Shown: positions 8,258 to 18,390 of the stretch, piece after piece | Numbering within the stretch: the first letter of the stretch is position 1 | Layout of the letters: every line of letters starts with the position of its first letter | DNA from: Arachnia propionica | GTDB taxonomy: Bacteria; Actinomycetota; Actinomycetes; Propionibacteriales; Propionibacteriaceae | DNA length: 54,326 nt | Assembly (NCBI GenBank): GCA_002748325.1 | Contig: PDSD01000017.1 | Location: 1 to 54,326, forward strand | Reading direction: 5' to 3' | Notes under the pieces: generated by a model | What the model was told of the DNA's origin: nothing | The model's input: only the letters and a program-made list of their open reading frames with translations | Databases searched by the model: none | Position numbers and translations under genes: made by a program

Positions 8258-9285
8258 CCGACCTCGTCGAAGATCTTGGTCGCGGCGGGCACCTGCTCGC
8301 CGAAGGTTTCAAAGTCGAGCTGCTGGGTGCTGAACTCGCCCCAGCTGGCCTGCATTTCGGGCAGCGCCACAGCCGGATTCAGCGGGAACTCACCATTCTT
8401 TTCCGCATACAGTTGCTGCACTTCGGGACCGGACAGGAACTCCAACAGCTTCTGCGCGTTTTCTGGATGCTTGGCACCGTTCAATACTGCGGCATAGCTG
8501 ATGTTCAGGTGCGTGTCCTTGGGGAAGATCAGGCCGACCTGCTCGATCAGCTTGGCCTTCTCCGGGTCAGTCGAGTTGGCCATACGGGCGTAGTAGTACG
8601 AGTTCATGATCGCCAGGTCACCCACGCCAGCGGCGACGGCCTCGGCCTGGTTGATGTCGTTGCCCTTGGGATCGCGGGCGAAGTTGGCGGTTACTCCCGC
8701 TGCCCACTGCTTAGCCTCTTCCTCGCCATACAGGTCGACGAAGGAGGCCAGCAGCGCCTGGTTGTAGGAGGAGCCGGAGCTACGAACCAGGATCTTGCCC
8801 TTGAACTCGGGCTTCAGCAGATCTTGATAGGTCTCGATGCTCGCGGGATCAACCCGGTCCTTGGCGTAGGCGATGACGCGGGCCCTTGAGGTCATGCCCA
8901 TCCAACCCTTGCCCCGGAACTGCGCCGGGATGTTGCTCTCGACGACATCCGAGTTGATGTCGGCCAACACACCGTCCTGGTTGAGCAGGTAGATCGACTC
9001 CGCCCCGACGGTCAAGAACACGTCGGCCTGCGGCGATGACTGCTCGCGCAGGATCCGCTCGACTAGTTCCCCAGACTTGCCCTCAACGAAGTTGAGCTTG
9101 ATGCCGGTCTGTTCCTCGAACAGCGCGTAGACCTCCTTGTCCACGTCGTAATGACGCGACGAATAGACGTTTACGACCTCGCCTGATACTTCAGCGAATC
9201 CAGGCTCATCCGAGCCACCACTACACGCAGTCGCCAGCAGCGCCGAGGCGCCAACTAGGACCGCAACCAACTTCGTAGTTTTCAC
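8248..9285 (-). CDS. Fe(III) ABC transporter substrate-binding lipoprotein (FbpA/FutA-like)
   Basis: Lipobox ALLATAC; VNVYSSRHYDVDKEVYALFEEQTGIKLNFVEGKSGELVERI...GDLAIMNSYYYARM; GTG start with upstream AAGGGA. Confidence 0.9.
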   Translation of the reverse strand: MKTTKLVAVLVGASALLATACSGGSDEPGFAEVSGEVVNVYSSRHYDVDKEVYALFEEQTGIKLNFVEGKSGELVERILREQSSPQADVFLTVGAESIYLLNQDGVLADINSDVVESNIPAQFRGKGWMGMTSRARVIAYAKDRVDPASIETYQDLLKPEFKGKILVRSSGSSYNQALLASFVDLYGEEEAKQWAAGVTANFARDPKGNDINQAEAVAAGVGDLAIMNSYYYARMANSTDPEKAKLIEQVGLIFPKDTHLNISYAAVLNGAKHPENAQKLLEFLSGPEVQQLYAEKNGEFPLNPAVALPEMQASWGEFSTQQLDFETFGEQVPAATKIFDEVGWN

Positions 9286-9310
9286 GAGCTATCCCTTTCA
9301 TCAGGCCAGA

Positions 9311-9329
9311 TAAGGTCAGCCTAACTTGT
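9311..9329. promoter_or_regulatory. DtxR/IdeR-like iron box upstream of the Fe(III) ABC operon
   Basis: TAAGGTCAGCCTAACTTGT, 14/19 vs TTAGGTTAGCCTAACCTAA. Confidence 0.65.
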
Positions 9330-9445
9330 TGGGCAGGGTTGGGCCAAGGCCGCCGACGGCGGAACCAACCCTTGTCACCGGGTTTTTCGCGACGTAGCAG
9401 CCGCAGCTGGGCCGCGCGCACCGGATTCGGCGTTAGGGTGAGGTC

Positions 9446-10861
9446 ATGTTTAACCCTACTGATAACCAAACCGATCTGGACGCGCTTTCGGCGCTGGAAC
9501 TCGGCCAAGCAATCGCTGCTGGCCGGTTGAGCCCAAGCGAGGCGGTGCAGCACTTCGCCGCCAAGCCAGATCGCTTCGGCGCTTACATCACTCCCACCCC
9601 CGAACAGGCCGCTGAGCATGCTCAGGCGCTCGACTCCCGCCCCGATGACGCCGGTCCCCTATTCGGAGTTCCCACGGCCATCAAGGATCTCACCCGCACC
9701 GCCGGGGTGCGCACCACTTTCGGCTCGGCGGTCTACCGCGACTTTGTCCCCACCGAATCGGATCGGGTGGCGCAGGCGCTCATCGACGCCGGGCTGCCGA
9801 GCCTCGGTAAGACCAACACGCCCGAGTTCGGGGCAGTCGGCTACAGCGAACCCGATGTGGCTGCCCCGGCCGTCAGCCCGTGGGATCCCACTCGCACGGC
9901 AGGTGGCTCGTCTGGTGGCAGCGCGGCTGCGGTCGCGGCAGGGCTGGTGCCGGTGGCCACCGCATCCGATGGCGGCGGCTCGGCCCGGATTCCGGCGGCC
10001 TGCTGCGGCGTCGTCGGCTACAAGCCCTCGCGGGGGCTCATGAGTGGCGCCCCCGATTTCGGCGACATCACCGGCTTCACTACCCCGGGCACGCTGGCCC
10101 GTACCGTCGCCGATGCTGCCGCGCTCGCGGACGTGATGACCGGCGATCACCTGGGCGACCCGTTCTGGAACGCCCCAGAGCCCGCTCCGCTGCTCGCGGC
10201 CTGCCAAGAAGACCCTGGCCCGCTGCGCATCGCTCGGATCAGTCGAGCCATGATGGCAGACACCGCAGTAGCCCCCGAGTCGACCGCTGCGCTAGACGAT
10301 GCCTGCGGCCAGCTGAGCGCGTTGGGCCACGAGGTCGTCGACATCGAACCGCCGCTGACCCCGGAGACGCTTGCTATCTTCGGCGGTGTCTGGCCGGCGA
10401 TCATCGCAACCATGCCGGTGCCGGATGAGGCGATGCACTTGCTGCGGCCCATCACCCGGTGGCTCATCGAATCCGGCCGCGCCACCTCGGCCCCGCAGTA
10501 TGCCCAACTGATTTCGCAGGTCCGCCAGCATTCCGCCCGGGCGTTGGCTACGCTGCACGGCTTCGACGCGGTGATCAGCCCCACCATCGCGACGCTGCCG
10601 CCGTTGGTTGGCGCGCTGCGCAACGACGACGACCCGATGGCTGACTTCATGAGCCAGTCCGACTTCAGCCCCTGGGCCTCGGGTTGGAACGCCACCGGGA
10701 TGGCCTCAATCTCGCTGCCGACCTACTGGGAGGGCGACTTCCCGATGAGCGTCATGCTCGGCACCGCTCCCGGGCGCGACGACCTGCTGTTCTCGCTGGC
10801 CGCCCAGCTTGAGCGCGCCAAGCCGTGGCGGGAGCACTACCGCCGCTTCCAGCAGCAGTAA
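9446..10861 (+). CDS. Amidase (amidase signature family)
   Basis: [45 protein letters not shown]. Confidence 0.92.
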   Translation: MFNPTDNQTDLDALSALELGQAIAAGRLSPSEAVQHFAAKPDRFGAYITPTPEQAAEHAQALDSRPDDAGPLFGVPTAIKDLTRTAGVRTTFGSAVYRDFVPTESDRVAQALIDAGLPSLGKTNTPEFGAVGYSEPDVAAPAVSPWDPTRTAGGSSGGSAAAVAAGLVPVATASDGGGSARIPAACCGVVGYKPSRGLMSGAPDFGDITGFTTPGTLARTVADAAALADVMTGDHLGDPFWNAPEPAPLLAACQEDPGPLRIARISRAMMADTAVAPESTAALDDACGQLSALGHEVVDIEPPLTPETLAIFGGVWPAIIATMPVPDEAMHLLRPITRWLIESGRATSAPQYAQLISQVRQHSARALATLHGFDAVISPTIATLPPLVGALRNDDDPMADFMSQSDFSPWASGWNATGMASISLPTYWEGDFPMSVMLGTAPGRDDLLFSLAAQLERAKPWREHYRRFQQQ

Positions 10862-10882
10862 CCCTGGCATGCCCGCCGGGGC

Positions 10883-11629
10883 CTACTCGTCGGTACTGGC
10901 GAAGCCCTGGCGGCGCATAGCTTCGGCCACCTTCGGCATGTAGACCTTGGCGTAAATCTCCGCCATCGTGGCCTTGTAGGAGTTGGAATCGAAGCCGATC
11001 AGGTCCCAGTAGTCGCGCAGTTCCCGGTCGTGTATCTCGACCCCGGCACGGACCCGGTCGTCGTCGTAGGTTCCATCGAAGGCGAAGCTGTCGAATGGTA
11101 CGCGGGGCTTGAGCGGGACGGCCTTGGCGGCCGCGGTCGGTACCCCGATCGTGGAGCCGACGACGGGGAAGGTGTTTTTCGGCAGCCCAAGTAGCTTGAT
11201 GAAGCCTTCCGGGTCGCGGCGCATCCCGCCGATGGCGGTGCTGGCATACCCCAGGCTCTCGGCGGCGGTCTGCAGGGTGGCCAGCATGATGCCCGCGTCG
11301 ATCGCGCCCACCAGGACTCCCTCGGTGCTGGCCGGAATGACCTGCTGGTCGGCCGAGTCGAAGGCGTGGCTGGTGCGGTTGAAGTCGATCACGAATACGA
11401 CGAACGCGCCCGCCTTCGCGATGTGTTCCCTCCCGCCGCACAGCTCAGAGATCGCCGCTAGCCGTTGCTTGTCGCGAGTGTAGACCAGTGAAATCTGTTG
11501 GCCGCCCATCGAGTTGGGGCTGCGCTGGGCAGCCCGCAGGATCACTTCCAGATCTTCCAAGCGAACCTCTTCACCGGTGAAGTCCCGGACAGATCGCCGA
11601 TTCAGTAACTGCGTCAATACTTGGTTCAT
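10883..11629 (-). CDS. Nitroreductase family protein (NADPH-dependent oxidoreductase)
   Basis: MNQVLTQLLNRRSVRDFTGEEVRLEDLEVILRAAQRSPNSMGGQQ; SD-like AAGGTGAC before ATG. Confidence 0.87.
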   Translation of the reverse strand: MNQVLTQLLNRRSVRDFTGEEVRLEDLEVILRAAQRSPNSMGGQQISLVYTRDKQRLAAISELCGGREHIAKAGAFVVFVIDFNRTSHAFDSADQQVIPASTEGVLVGAIDAGIMLATLQTAAESLGYASTAIGGMRRDPEGFIKLLGLPKNTFPVVGSTIGVPTAAAKAVPLKPRVPFDSFAFDGTYDDDRVRAGVEIHDRELRDYWDLIGFDSNSYKATMAEIYAKVYMPKVAEAMRRQGFASTDE

Positions 11630-11679
11630 GTCACCTTCCCACTCTGGGCGATTTTGCATGGGCGCCTACCAGACCAATC

Positions 11680-12774
11680 CTAGGCGCCTCGCGCCAGCAG
11701 CCAGTCTCCCGCCTCGGCGGCGGTATCCACCAGCACGATTGCCTGCGCCATTTCGCGGCCTTCGGCCAGCGACGCCAATAGCGGCCACGCTGGCAGTGCC
11801 TTGGTCCAATACTGAACCCCAACCAGCACCAGCGGCACCAGTTCGGCGGAATCGGCTGCGTAGTAGTTGCCGGTGACGGCCTGGAACAGCTCCTGAACGG
11901 TACCCGCCGCGCCCGGCAGATAGATCAGCCCGCCGCCGCACAGCCGCAGCAGCATGTCTTCGCGGATCGCGTTCGAGCAGTACTTGGCGATGTGCGAGGC
12001 GAACACGTTGGGCGGCTCGTGGCCGTAGAACCAGGTGGGGATGCCGAGGCTGTCGGCGCCGCCAGCGAAGCGCTCCAACACCGCGAACGCCTGGGCGGCC
12101 CAGGCGTCGATGCTGGGGCGAAAGCTCGGGGTGCTCGCCACCATTTCCAGCGCCTGTTGCAGCGCGGCTGTGCCGTGGCCCGACAGCCTGGCCCCCAGGT
12201 TCGCGGCCTCCATCGCGCCCGGCCCGCCGCCCGAGGCGACCAGTTTGCCCGCGGTAGCTAGCCGGAATGCCAGCTGTGCGGTCTCCTCGTAATCCTCGCT
12301 GCCGCGTTGCATCGCGTGCCCGCCCATGATGCCCACCACACTGTGGCCGTTCGCGGCGAAACCGTCGGTCAGCGCATCGGTGACGGCGTGGTCGTGCAAC
12401 CCCTGGGCAAGCTGGTGGTGCAGCGTCTCACGCTGTGGCCCCTGCAGCCAGCGGTAGACCCGGGCGTCGTAGGAGTCGGCGTAGCTACCTCCCGGATAGG
12501 TGTCGTACAGGTCGATCGAGTGGTAGAGGCTGCCCCGATGGGGCCGCAGCGGCCCAAAATCCAGGTCCGGCAACACGATGGCGCCGCGGCGGGCCAACCC
12601 GTCGGCCACGTCGTGGGCCAGCGAGCAGCCCAGGAACAGCGCCCCGTCGACCTGGCAGTGGGCTAGCTGCGAGCCGCGCTGCGAGAGATCCACTCCCTGT
12701 ACCGCGCACCGCCGCAGGTCACCGGTGGCGACGACGTGGTCGAACTCGGCTAGGGTCTCGATTTCGCGGCCCAT
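11680..12774 (-). CDS. LOG/TIGR00730-like Rossmann-fold nucleotide-binding protein
   Basis: GIMGGHAMQRGS, SGGGPGAMEAANLGA, YLPGAAGTVQELFQ. Confidence 0.8.
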   Translation of the reverse strand: MGREIETLAEFDHVVATGDLRRCAVQGVDLSQRGSQLAHCQVDGALFLGCSLAHDVADGLARRGAIVLPDLDFGPLRPHRGSLYHSIDLYDTYPGGSYADSYDARVYRWLQGPQRETLHHQLAQGLHDHAVTDALTDGFAANGHSVVGIMGGHAMQRGSEDYEETAQLAFRLATAGKLVASGGGPGAMEAANLGARLSGHGTAALQQALEMVASTPSFRPSIDAWAAQAFAVLERFAGGADSLGIPTWFYGHEPPNVFASHIAKYCSNAIREDMLLRLCGGGLIYLPGAAGTVQELFQAVTGNYYAADSAELVPLVLVGVQYWTKALPAWPLLASLAEGREMAQAIVLVDTAAEAGDWLLARGA

Positions 12775-12777
12775 CGG

Positions 12778-13257
12778 TTAGGCCTGCGGGGTGGGCCGGA
12801 ACTGAACGAAGTCGAACCCTTCGTGCGGCTCCCGGGAGATCTCGGTCCATTCGCGTGGCGAGACGAAGGGGAACCGGGCCGCACCGTCTGGGGACTGGTG
12901 CACCAAGGTGATGTCCAGCTCGGTGAGGTAGGGCCAGGCGGCTTCATAGATCTGGCTGCCGCCGCCGACGTAGCAGACCCGATCGGGGGTCTGCGCGGCC
13001 AGCTGCAGCGCTTCTTCGATGGAGTGGGCCACTTCTACGCCAGCTTCGGCCCAGTCGGGGTCACGGGTAACCACGATGAGGCGTCTATCTGGTAGCTGCC
13101 GCCCGATCTGCTCGTGGGTACGTCGCCCAAAGATCAGCGTGTTGCCGGTGGTCACCCGCTTGAACCGGGCGAAGTCGGCAGGGAGGTGCCACAGCATGTC
13201 GTCCCCGGAGCCGATCACGCCGTTCTCGGCGACGGCGGCGATGGCAACGATCCGCAT
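12778..13257 (-). CDS. folA: Dihydrofolate reductase
   Basis: [47 protein letters not shown]...VCYVGGGSQIY; ATGA overlap with thyA. Confidence 0.93.
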   Translation of the reverse strand: MRIVAIAAVAENGVIGSGDDMLWHLPADFARFKRVTTGNTLIFGRRTHEQIGRQLPDRRLIVVTRDPDWAEAGVEVAHSIEEALQLAAQTPDRVCYVGGGSQIYEAAWPYLTELDITLVHQSPDGAARFPFVSPREWTEISREPHEGFDFVQFRPTPQA

Positions 13258-14069
13258 CAGACCGCCACCGGGGCCTTGATCGCTGGCGCCGGGTCGTAGC
13301 CAATCAGCTCGATGTCGGTCAGGGTGAACGCGTCGATCTCGGTGATATCCGGGTTGAGCCGCAGGCTCGGCAGCGCCCTGGGCTCGCGAGCCAGCTGCGT
13401 GGCCACCTGCTCGACGTGGTTGGAGTAAATGTGGACGTCGCCGAAGGTGTGCACGAACTCGGCGGCGCGCAGCCCGGTCACCTGGGCGACCAGGTGGGTT
13501 AGCAGTGCGTAGCTGGCGATGTTGAACGGCACGCCCAGGAACACGTCGGCCGAACGCTGGTAGAGCTGGCAGCTGAGCCAAGCTGGGCCACCGTCATCGG
13601 CGGGGGCAACGTAGAACTGGAACAGGGTGTGGCAGGGCGGCAACGCCATCTGCCCGACATCGGCCACGTTCCAGGCGCTGACGATGTGGCGGCGCGAATC
13701 CGGCTTGGTCTTGATCCGCTCAATGACCTCGGCCAGCTGGTCGATGGTGCGCCCGTCCGGGGTGGGCCAGGAGCGCCACTGGTGGCCATAGATCGGGCCG
13801 AGATCGCCGTTGGCGTCGGCCCACTCGTCCCAGATGGTGATGTTGTTCTCGTGCAGCCAGCCGATGTTGGTGTCGCCGCGCAGGAACCACAGCAACTCGC
13901 CGAACACGCTGCGAGTGTGCACCTTCTTGGTGGTCAGTAGCGGGAAGCCCGCCCGCAGGTCGAAGCGCATCTGGTAGCCAAATACGCTGCGGGTGCCGGT
14001 GCCGGTGCGGTCGGTTTTCTCGACCCCATTGGCTGAAATGTGGCGCAGCAGCTCTAGGTATTGCTTCAT
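13257..14069 (-). CDS. thyA: Thymidylate synthase
   Basis: [26 protein letters not shown]...[12 protein letters not shown]...[24 protein letters not shown]. Confidence 0.96.
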   Translation of the reverse strand: MKQYLELLRHISANGVEKTDRTGTGTRSVFGYQMRFDLRAGFPLLTTKKVHTRSVFGELLWFLRGDTNIGWLHENNITIWDEWADANGDLGPIYGHQWRSWPTPDGRTIDQLAEVIERIKTKPDSRRHIVSAWNVADVGQMALPPCHTLFQFYVAPADDGGPAWLSCQLYQRSADVFLGVPFNIASYALLTHLVAQVTGLRAAEFVHTFGDVHIYSNHVEQVATQLAREPRALPSLRLNPDITEIDAFTLTDIELIGYDPAPAIKAPVAV

Positions 14070-14070
14070 G

Positions 14071-14673
14071 TCAGTCCTCCTTGAGCCAGGCTAGGAAACT
14101 ACGGACGGCTTGCCCGCGATGGCTGATGGCGTCTTTCGCCGACGCACTCAGCTGGGCTGAGGTCACCTCGTAGCCTTCGGGCACGAAGATCGGGTCGTAG
14201 CCAAACCCGTTTTCACCTACCGGCGCGGTGTTGATGTGGCCAGGCATGGCCCCGTGCCAGGTGCGGGTATGGCCGTCGGGGGTGGCCAAGACCAGTGCGC
14301 AGACGAACCGGGCGCCTCGCCGGGTGGCGGGCACCCCGTCGAGTTGGCGCAGTAGCAGCTCCAGGTTGGCCAGGTCGTCTCGCTGCGGCCCTGCCCAGCG
14401 GGCCGACCGCACGCCAGGCATGTCGTTTAGTTCGTCGACTGCAAGACCGGAGTCGTCGGCGATGGCTGGCAGGCCGGTGTGGGCCGCAGCGGCCTGCGCC
14501 TTGAGCCGGGCGTTGCCCTCGAAGGTGCGCTCGGTTTCGGCAGGCTCCGCATACGGCTCGAAGTCGCCCAGCCCCAGCACCTCAAGCCCGAGCCCCGCTT
14601 CGGCGACCAGACGGCGCAACTCGGCCAACTTGCCTGGGTTGCCGCTGGCCAGCACCACCTGCCGGGGCTTCAT
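14071..14673 (-). CDS. rdgB: RdgB/HAM1 family non-canonical purine NTP pyrophosphatase
   Basis: [17 protein letters not shown]...[24 protein letters not shown]...[12 protein letters not shown]. Confidence 0.94.
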   Translation of the reverse strand: MKPRQVVLASGNPGKLAELRRLVAEAGLGLEVLGLGDFEPYAEPAETERTFEGNARLKAQAAAAHTGLPAIADDSGLAVDELNDMPGVRSARWAGPQRDDLANLELLLRQLDGVPATRRGARFVCALVLATPDGHTRTWHGAMPGHINTAPVGENGFGYDPIFVPEGYEVTSAQLSASAKDAISHRGQAVRSFLAWLKED

Positions 14674-15392
14674 GCCGACAATGCCTGCCGCTGCAGCTCA
14701 GTCAGCTCGGCGCAGCCGGCTGCCCCCAGGTCAAGTAGTTGATTCAGCGCATCGCGATCAAATGGCTCGCCCTCGGCGGTGCCCTGCACCTCGATGTAGC
14801 GCCCGGAGCCGGTCATGACGATGTTCATGTCTACTTCGGCTGAGGAATCTTCTTCGTAGTCCAAATCGAGCACCGGCTGGCCGTCGACAAAGCCGACCGA
14901 GATCGCCGCGACGGAATCGGTCAGCGGCTCGCCCGCCAGCTCGCCCCGTTCGGCCAGCCAGGCCACGGCGTCGGCCAGTGCGACATATGCGCCGGTGATG
15001 GCGGCGGTGCGGGTGCCACCGTCGGCCTGCAGCACGTCGCAGTCCAACACGATGGTGTTCTCGCCCAGGGCTTTATAGTCAACTACAGCCCGTAGTGCCC
15101 TGCCGATGAGCCGCGAGATCTCGTGGGTGCGGCCGCCCACCTTGCCGCGCCGCGATTCCCGATCAGAGCGGGTGTGCGTGGAGCGCGGCAGCATCTCGTA
15201 TTCGGCGGTGACCCAGCCAAGGCCAGAATCCTTGCGCCAGCGCGGCACCCCGACGGTGACGCTGGCGGCGACCAGCACCCGGGTCTTGCCGAACTCGACC
15301 AGCACCGATCCTTCCGCGTGATCTAGCCAGCCGCGAGTGATGCGGATGGAACGTAGCTGATCGGGGCGGCGCTGGTCGTGGCGAGTAGTCAT
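14670..15392 (-). CDS. rph: Ribonuclease PH
   Basis: [18 protein letters not shown]...[35 protein letters not shown]. Confidence 0.95.
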   Translation of the reverse strand: MTTRHDQRRPDQLRSIRITRGWLDHAEGSVLVEFGKTRVLVAASVTVGVPRWRKDSGLGWVTAEYEMLPRSTHTRSDRESRRGKVGGRTHEISRLIGRALRAVVDYKALGENTIVLDCDVLQADGGTRTAAITGAYVALADAVAWLAERGELAGEPLTDSVAAISVGFVDGQPVLDLDYEEDSSAEVDMNIVMTGSGRYIEVQGTAEGEPFDRDALNQLLDLGAAGCAELTELQRQALSA

Positions 15393-16192
15393 GGGGCCAA
15401 ACTTACCGGTTCCACGTCTGCAACAAAGTTACCTAGCAGGCGTTCCGCAATACCTTGAAAATCAGCGGGATCGCCAGTGGTCAGGAATCGGCGGCTGGCC
15501 TGGCGGCGGCGCGAATGCACCAGCCCGCGACCGGTCAGATCCGAGTAGACGTCCCGAGCGCAGGCCTCGGAGCTGGAAACCAGGTTGACCTCATCACCCA
15601 GCACGTGGCTGATCACGCCGGTCAGCAGCGGATAGTGGGTGCAGCCCAGAATCAGCGTGTCCACCTGCGCTCGCTGGATCGGCGCTAGGTATTCCCGGGC
15701 GACGCGCATCAGTTCCTCGCCGCCGGTGATCCCCGCCTCCACAAATTCCACGAATCGGGGGCAGGCCTGAGTGGTGAGCCGCACCCCGGCGGCCACTGCC
15801 ATGGCATCGCCATATGAGCCCGACGTGGCTGTGGCCTCGGTGCAAACCACACCCACCCGGCCACTCTTCGTCGTGGCCGCCGCCCGGCGAGCCGCAGGCA
15901 AGATCACCTCGAAGATGGGGACGTTGTAGCGCTCCCGGGCGTCGTGCAATACCGCCGCCGACGCTGAGTTGCAGGCAATCACTAGGGCCTTGACCTGCAG
16001 CGAGGCCAAATAGTCCAGCCCCTGTAGCGCGAACTCACGCACCTGCGCGATCGGGCGCGACCCGTAGGGCGCGCGGGCGGTGTCACCGAGGTAGATGAAG
16101 TCCTCGTGCGGCAGCTGATCTGTGAGCGACCGCAGCACGGTGAGGCCACCAAAGCCGGAGTCGAAGATGCCAATAGGCCGGTCGAGAGTCAC
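15389..16192 (-). CDS. murI: Glutamate racemase
   Basis: [18 protein letters not shown]...[13 protein letters not shown]...[11 protein letters not shown]. Confidence 0.95.
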   Translation of the reverse strand: MTLDRPIGIFDSGFGGLTVLRSLTDQLPHEDFIYLGDTARAPYGSRPIAQVREFALQGLDYLASLQVKALVIACNSASAAVLHDARERYNVPIFEVILPAARRAAATTKSGRVGVVCTEATATSGSYGDAMAVAAGVRLTTQACPRFVEFVEAGITGGEELMRVAREYLAPIQRAQVDTLILGCTHYPLLTGVISHVLGDEVNLVSSSEACARDVYSDLTGRGLVHSRRRQASRRFLTTGDPADFQGIAERLLGNFVADVEPVSLAP

Positions 16193-16202
16193 GCAGCCAA
16201 CC

Positions 16203-16715
16203 CTACTGCTCGTCGAGCAGGTCTTCGATCAGGTAGCCAAGCCAGCCGCAGATGGCGGCGGTCATCGGATCGGCCTCAGCATCGGCTTGGCTGGGCTCGG
16301 CCAACCGGTCATCGGATTGGGTCAGCCGCACGTGCCAGCTTGCCCGCAGCCCAGCCAGGGTGGTGGCCCATGCCGACAGCGATTCGGGCGCTATCTCGAT
16401 CGCCTCCTCGTTCTCGGCAACTGCCAAGTCGGCCAGCACGTGCTGGGCAGCTTCGAGCCGACTGCGCGCCTGCTCGATGACGGCGGCTCGGCGAAACTGT
16501 TCTGCCTCTTCCCGGTCGTCGAGCGCTATGGGGAATAGCCTGGCCAGCGCGGGATCCTGCGCCAGCAGTTCGATGGCCTCGTCGTCTAGGCCTGCGGCGA
16601 GAATGGCCAGCGGGTCGTCTGAATCGGGCACCAACTGCTCAATCTCAGTGACGTGGCGCATCACTAGCTTGGCTAATAAATCGGCTCTACCACCGCCGCC
16701 GTCGAAGTACCTCAT
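16203..16715 (-). CDS. DUF2017 family protein
   Basis: [30 protein letters not shown]...; position next to clpS; ATGA overlap. Confidence 0.75.
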   Translation of the reverse strand: MRYFDGGGGRADLLAKLVMRHVTEIEQLVPDSDDPLAILAAGLDDEAIELLAQDPALARLFPIALDDREEAEQFRRAAVIEQARSRLEAAQHVLADLAVAENEEAIEIAPESLSAWATTLAGLRASWHVRLTQSDDRLAEPSQADAEADPMTAAICGWLGYLIEDLLDEQ

Positions 16716-16999
16716 GCTGGTTCCATCGTGGCCCAGAGCGAATAATTCTGCATGGCCATCACGTCTCGCTCCATCGCCTCCCGATTGCCCGTGCTGACGA
16801 CGGCCTTGCCTTGGTGGTGGACCTGCAGCATCAACTTCTCGGCCTTGGCTTGCGGGTAGTTGAAGTACTCCCGAAAGACGTAAGTGACATAGCTCATCAA
16901 ATTGACCGGATCGTCCCACACCACCGTCACCCAGGCAGCGGCATGCTGGGTTTCTTCCTGCGGTACCGACTTGGTCGCCGTAGCTGCCTGTCCACTCAT
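16712..16999 (-). CDS. clpS: ATP-dependent Clp protease adaptor ClpS
   Basis: [46 protein letters not shown]. Confidence 0.93.
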   Translation of the reverse strand: MSGQAATATKSVPQEETQHAAAWVTVVWDDPVNLMSYVTYVFREYFNYPQAKAEKLMLQVHHQGKAVVSTGNREAMERDVMAMQNYSLWATMEPA

Positions 17000-17049
17000 G
17001 GTCTCTATTGTGGCAAAGGCTGCCGACATTTCCGACTAATGTTGCCCGT

Positions 17050-18378
17050 ATGAGCAGCGCATTGTTGACAGATCACTACGAATTGACAATGGTGCAGGCC
17101 GCCATGGACGCTGGCACGGCCGACCGCCACTCGTTATTCGACTTGTTCGCCCGCCGGCTACCGTCTGGCCGCCGCTACGGTGTCGTCGCTGGCCTCGGCC
17201 GGGCCATAGCCGCTGTTCAGGACTTCCGCTTCACCGACGAAGAGATCAGCTTCCTGCAAGAACAGGGCATCATCCAGGCCAACTTGGCCGACTGGCTCGC
17301 TGACTATCGGTTCACCGGCGACATGTGGGGCTACGAAGAGGGCGAAATGTACTTCCCCGGCTCCCCCGTGCTCTCCGTCGAGGGCACCTTCGCCGAATGC
17401 TGCGTGCTGGAGACGGTGCTGCTAAGCATTTACAACCACGACTCAGCGATCGCCTCGGCCGCTTCCCGCATGACCGGCATGAGCGAAAACCGTCCCTGCC
17501 TAGAGATGGGATCACGACGCACCCACGAGCAGGCTGCGGTCGCGGCTGCCCGGGCCGCCTACATCGCAGGTTTCACCGCGACGTCCAACCTGGAGGCGGG
17601 CCGCACCTGGGGCATCCCCACGATGGGCACCGCCGCGCACTCGTTCACCTTGCTGCATGACACGGAGGAAGCCGCGTTCAAGGCCCAGCTGGCCTCGCTG
17701 GGCGAAGACACCACGCTGCTCGTGGACACCTACTCTGAGGAAGCGGCCATCCGCAAGGCCGTGGAATTGACGCAGGGCAGGCTGGGTGCGATCCGGTTGG
17801 ATTCCGGAGATCTGGCGATCATGGCCCGCCGGGCCCGGGACCTGCTCGACGACCTCGGCGCCACCGAAACCAAGATCGTAGTCACCAGCGATCTGGACGA
17901 ATGGCAGATCGCGGCCCTAAGCGGGGCACCCGTCGACGCGTTCGGGGTGGGCACCAAGCTGGTGACCGGCTCCGGGCACCCGACCTCGGGCTTCGTCTAC
18001 AAGCTCGTCGCCAGGGCCGAATCCAGCGACCCGACCGCGCCGATGAAGCCAGTAGGCAAGAAGTCCAAGGGCAAGGGCACCTTGGGTGGCCGAAAGTTCG
18101 CGCTGCGGCGCCGCGGCGAGGACGGCCTAGCCGAGGCCGAGGTGATCGGTCTGGGCACCCCGCCCGAAAACGATGGCAATGATCGCGACCTACTGGTGCC
18201 GATCATGTCTGCTGGCGAGGTCGTCTATCAACCGAGCTTGCAGCGCTGCCGGGATCGGCATCACCAGTCACGCAACGAGTTGCCGCTGGCCGCCCGCCGG
18301 ATCAGCAACGGCGACCCCGTCATCGAGACCGTCATTCTTGACCGCCGGGGCGACGAGACCGGGAATCCCTACCAGTAG
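17050..18378 (+). CDS. pncB: Nicotinate phosphoribosyltransferase
   Basis: MSSALLTDHYELTMVQAAMDAG...RRTHEQAAVAAARAAYIAGFTATSN...GTAAHSF. Confidence 0.94.
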   Translation: MSSALLTDHYELTMVQAAMDAGTADRHSLFDLFARRLPSGRRYGVVAGLGRAIAAVQDFRFTDEEISFLQEQGIIQANLADWLADYRFTGDMWGYEEGEMYFPGSPVLSVEGTFAECCVLETVLLSIYNHDSAIASAASRMTGMSENRPCLEMGSRRTHEQAAVAAARAAYIAGFTATSNLEAGRTWGIPTMGTAAHSFTLLHDTEEAAFKAQLASLGEDTTLLVDTYSEEAAIRKAVELTQGRLGAIRLDSGDLAIMARRARDLLDDLGATETKIVVTSDLDEWQIAALSGAPVDAFGVGTKLVTGSGHPTSGFVYKLVARAESSDPTAPMKPVGKKSKGKGTLGGRKFALRRRGEDGLAEAEVIGLGTPPENDGNDRDLLVPIMSAGEVVYQPSLQRCRDRHHQSRNELPLAARRISNGDPVIETVILDRRGDETGNPYQ

Positions 18379-18390
18379 CCGGCCGCCTAG

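Noticed and set aside
12778-13581. Extended 267-aa ORF upstream of folA
   Set aside because: N-terminal ~108 residues are an out-of-frame reading of thyA; DHFR starts at 13257
16716-16919. N-terminal extension of the DUF2017 ORF
   Set aside because: Out-of-frame reading through clp[10 protein letters not shown] at 16715 is the coherent start
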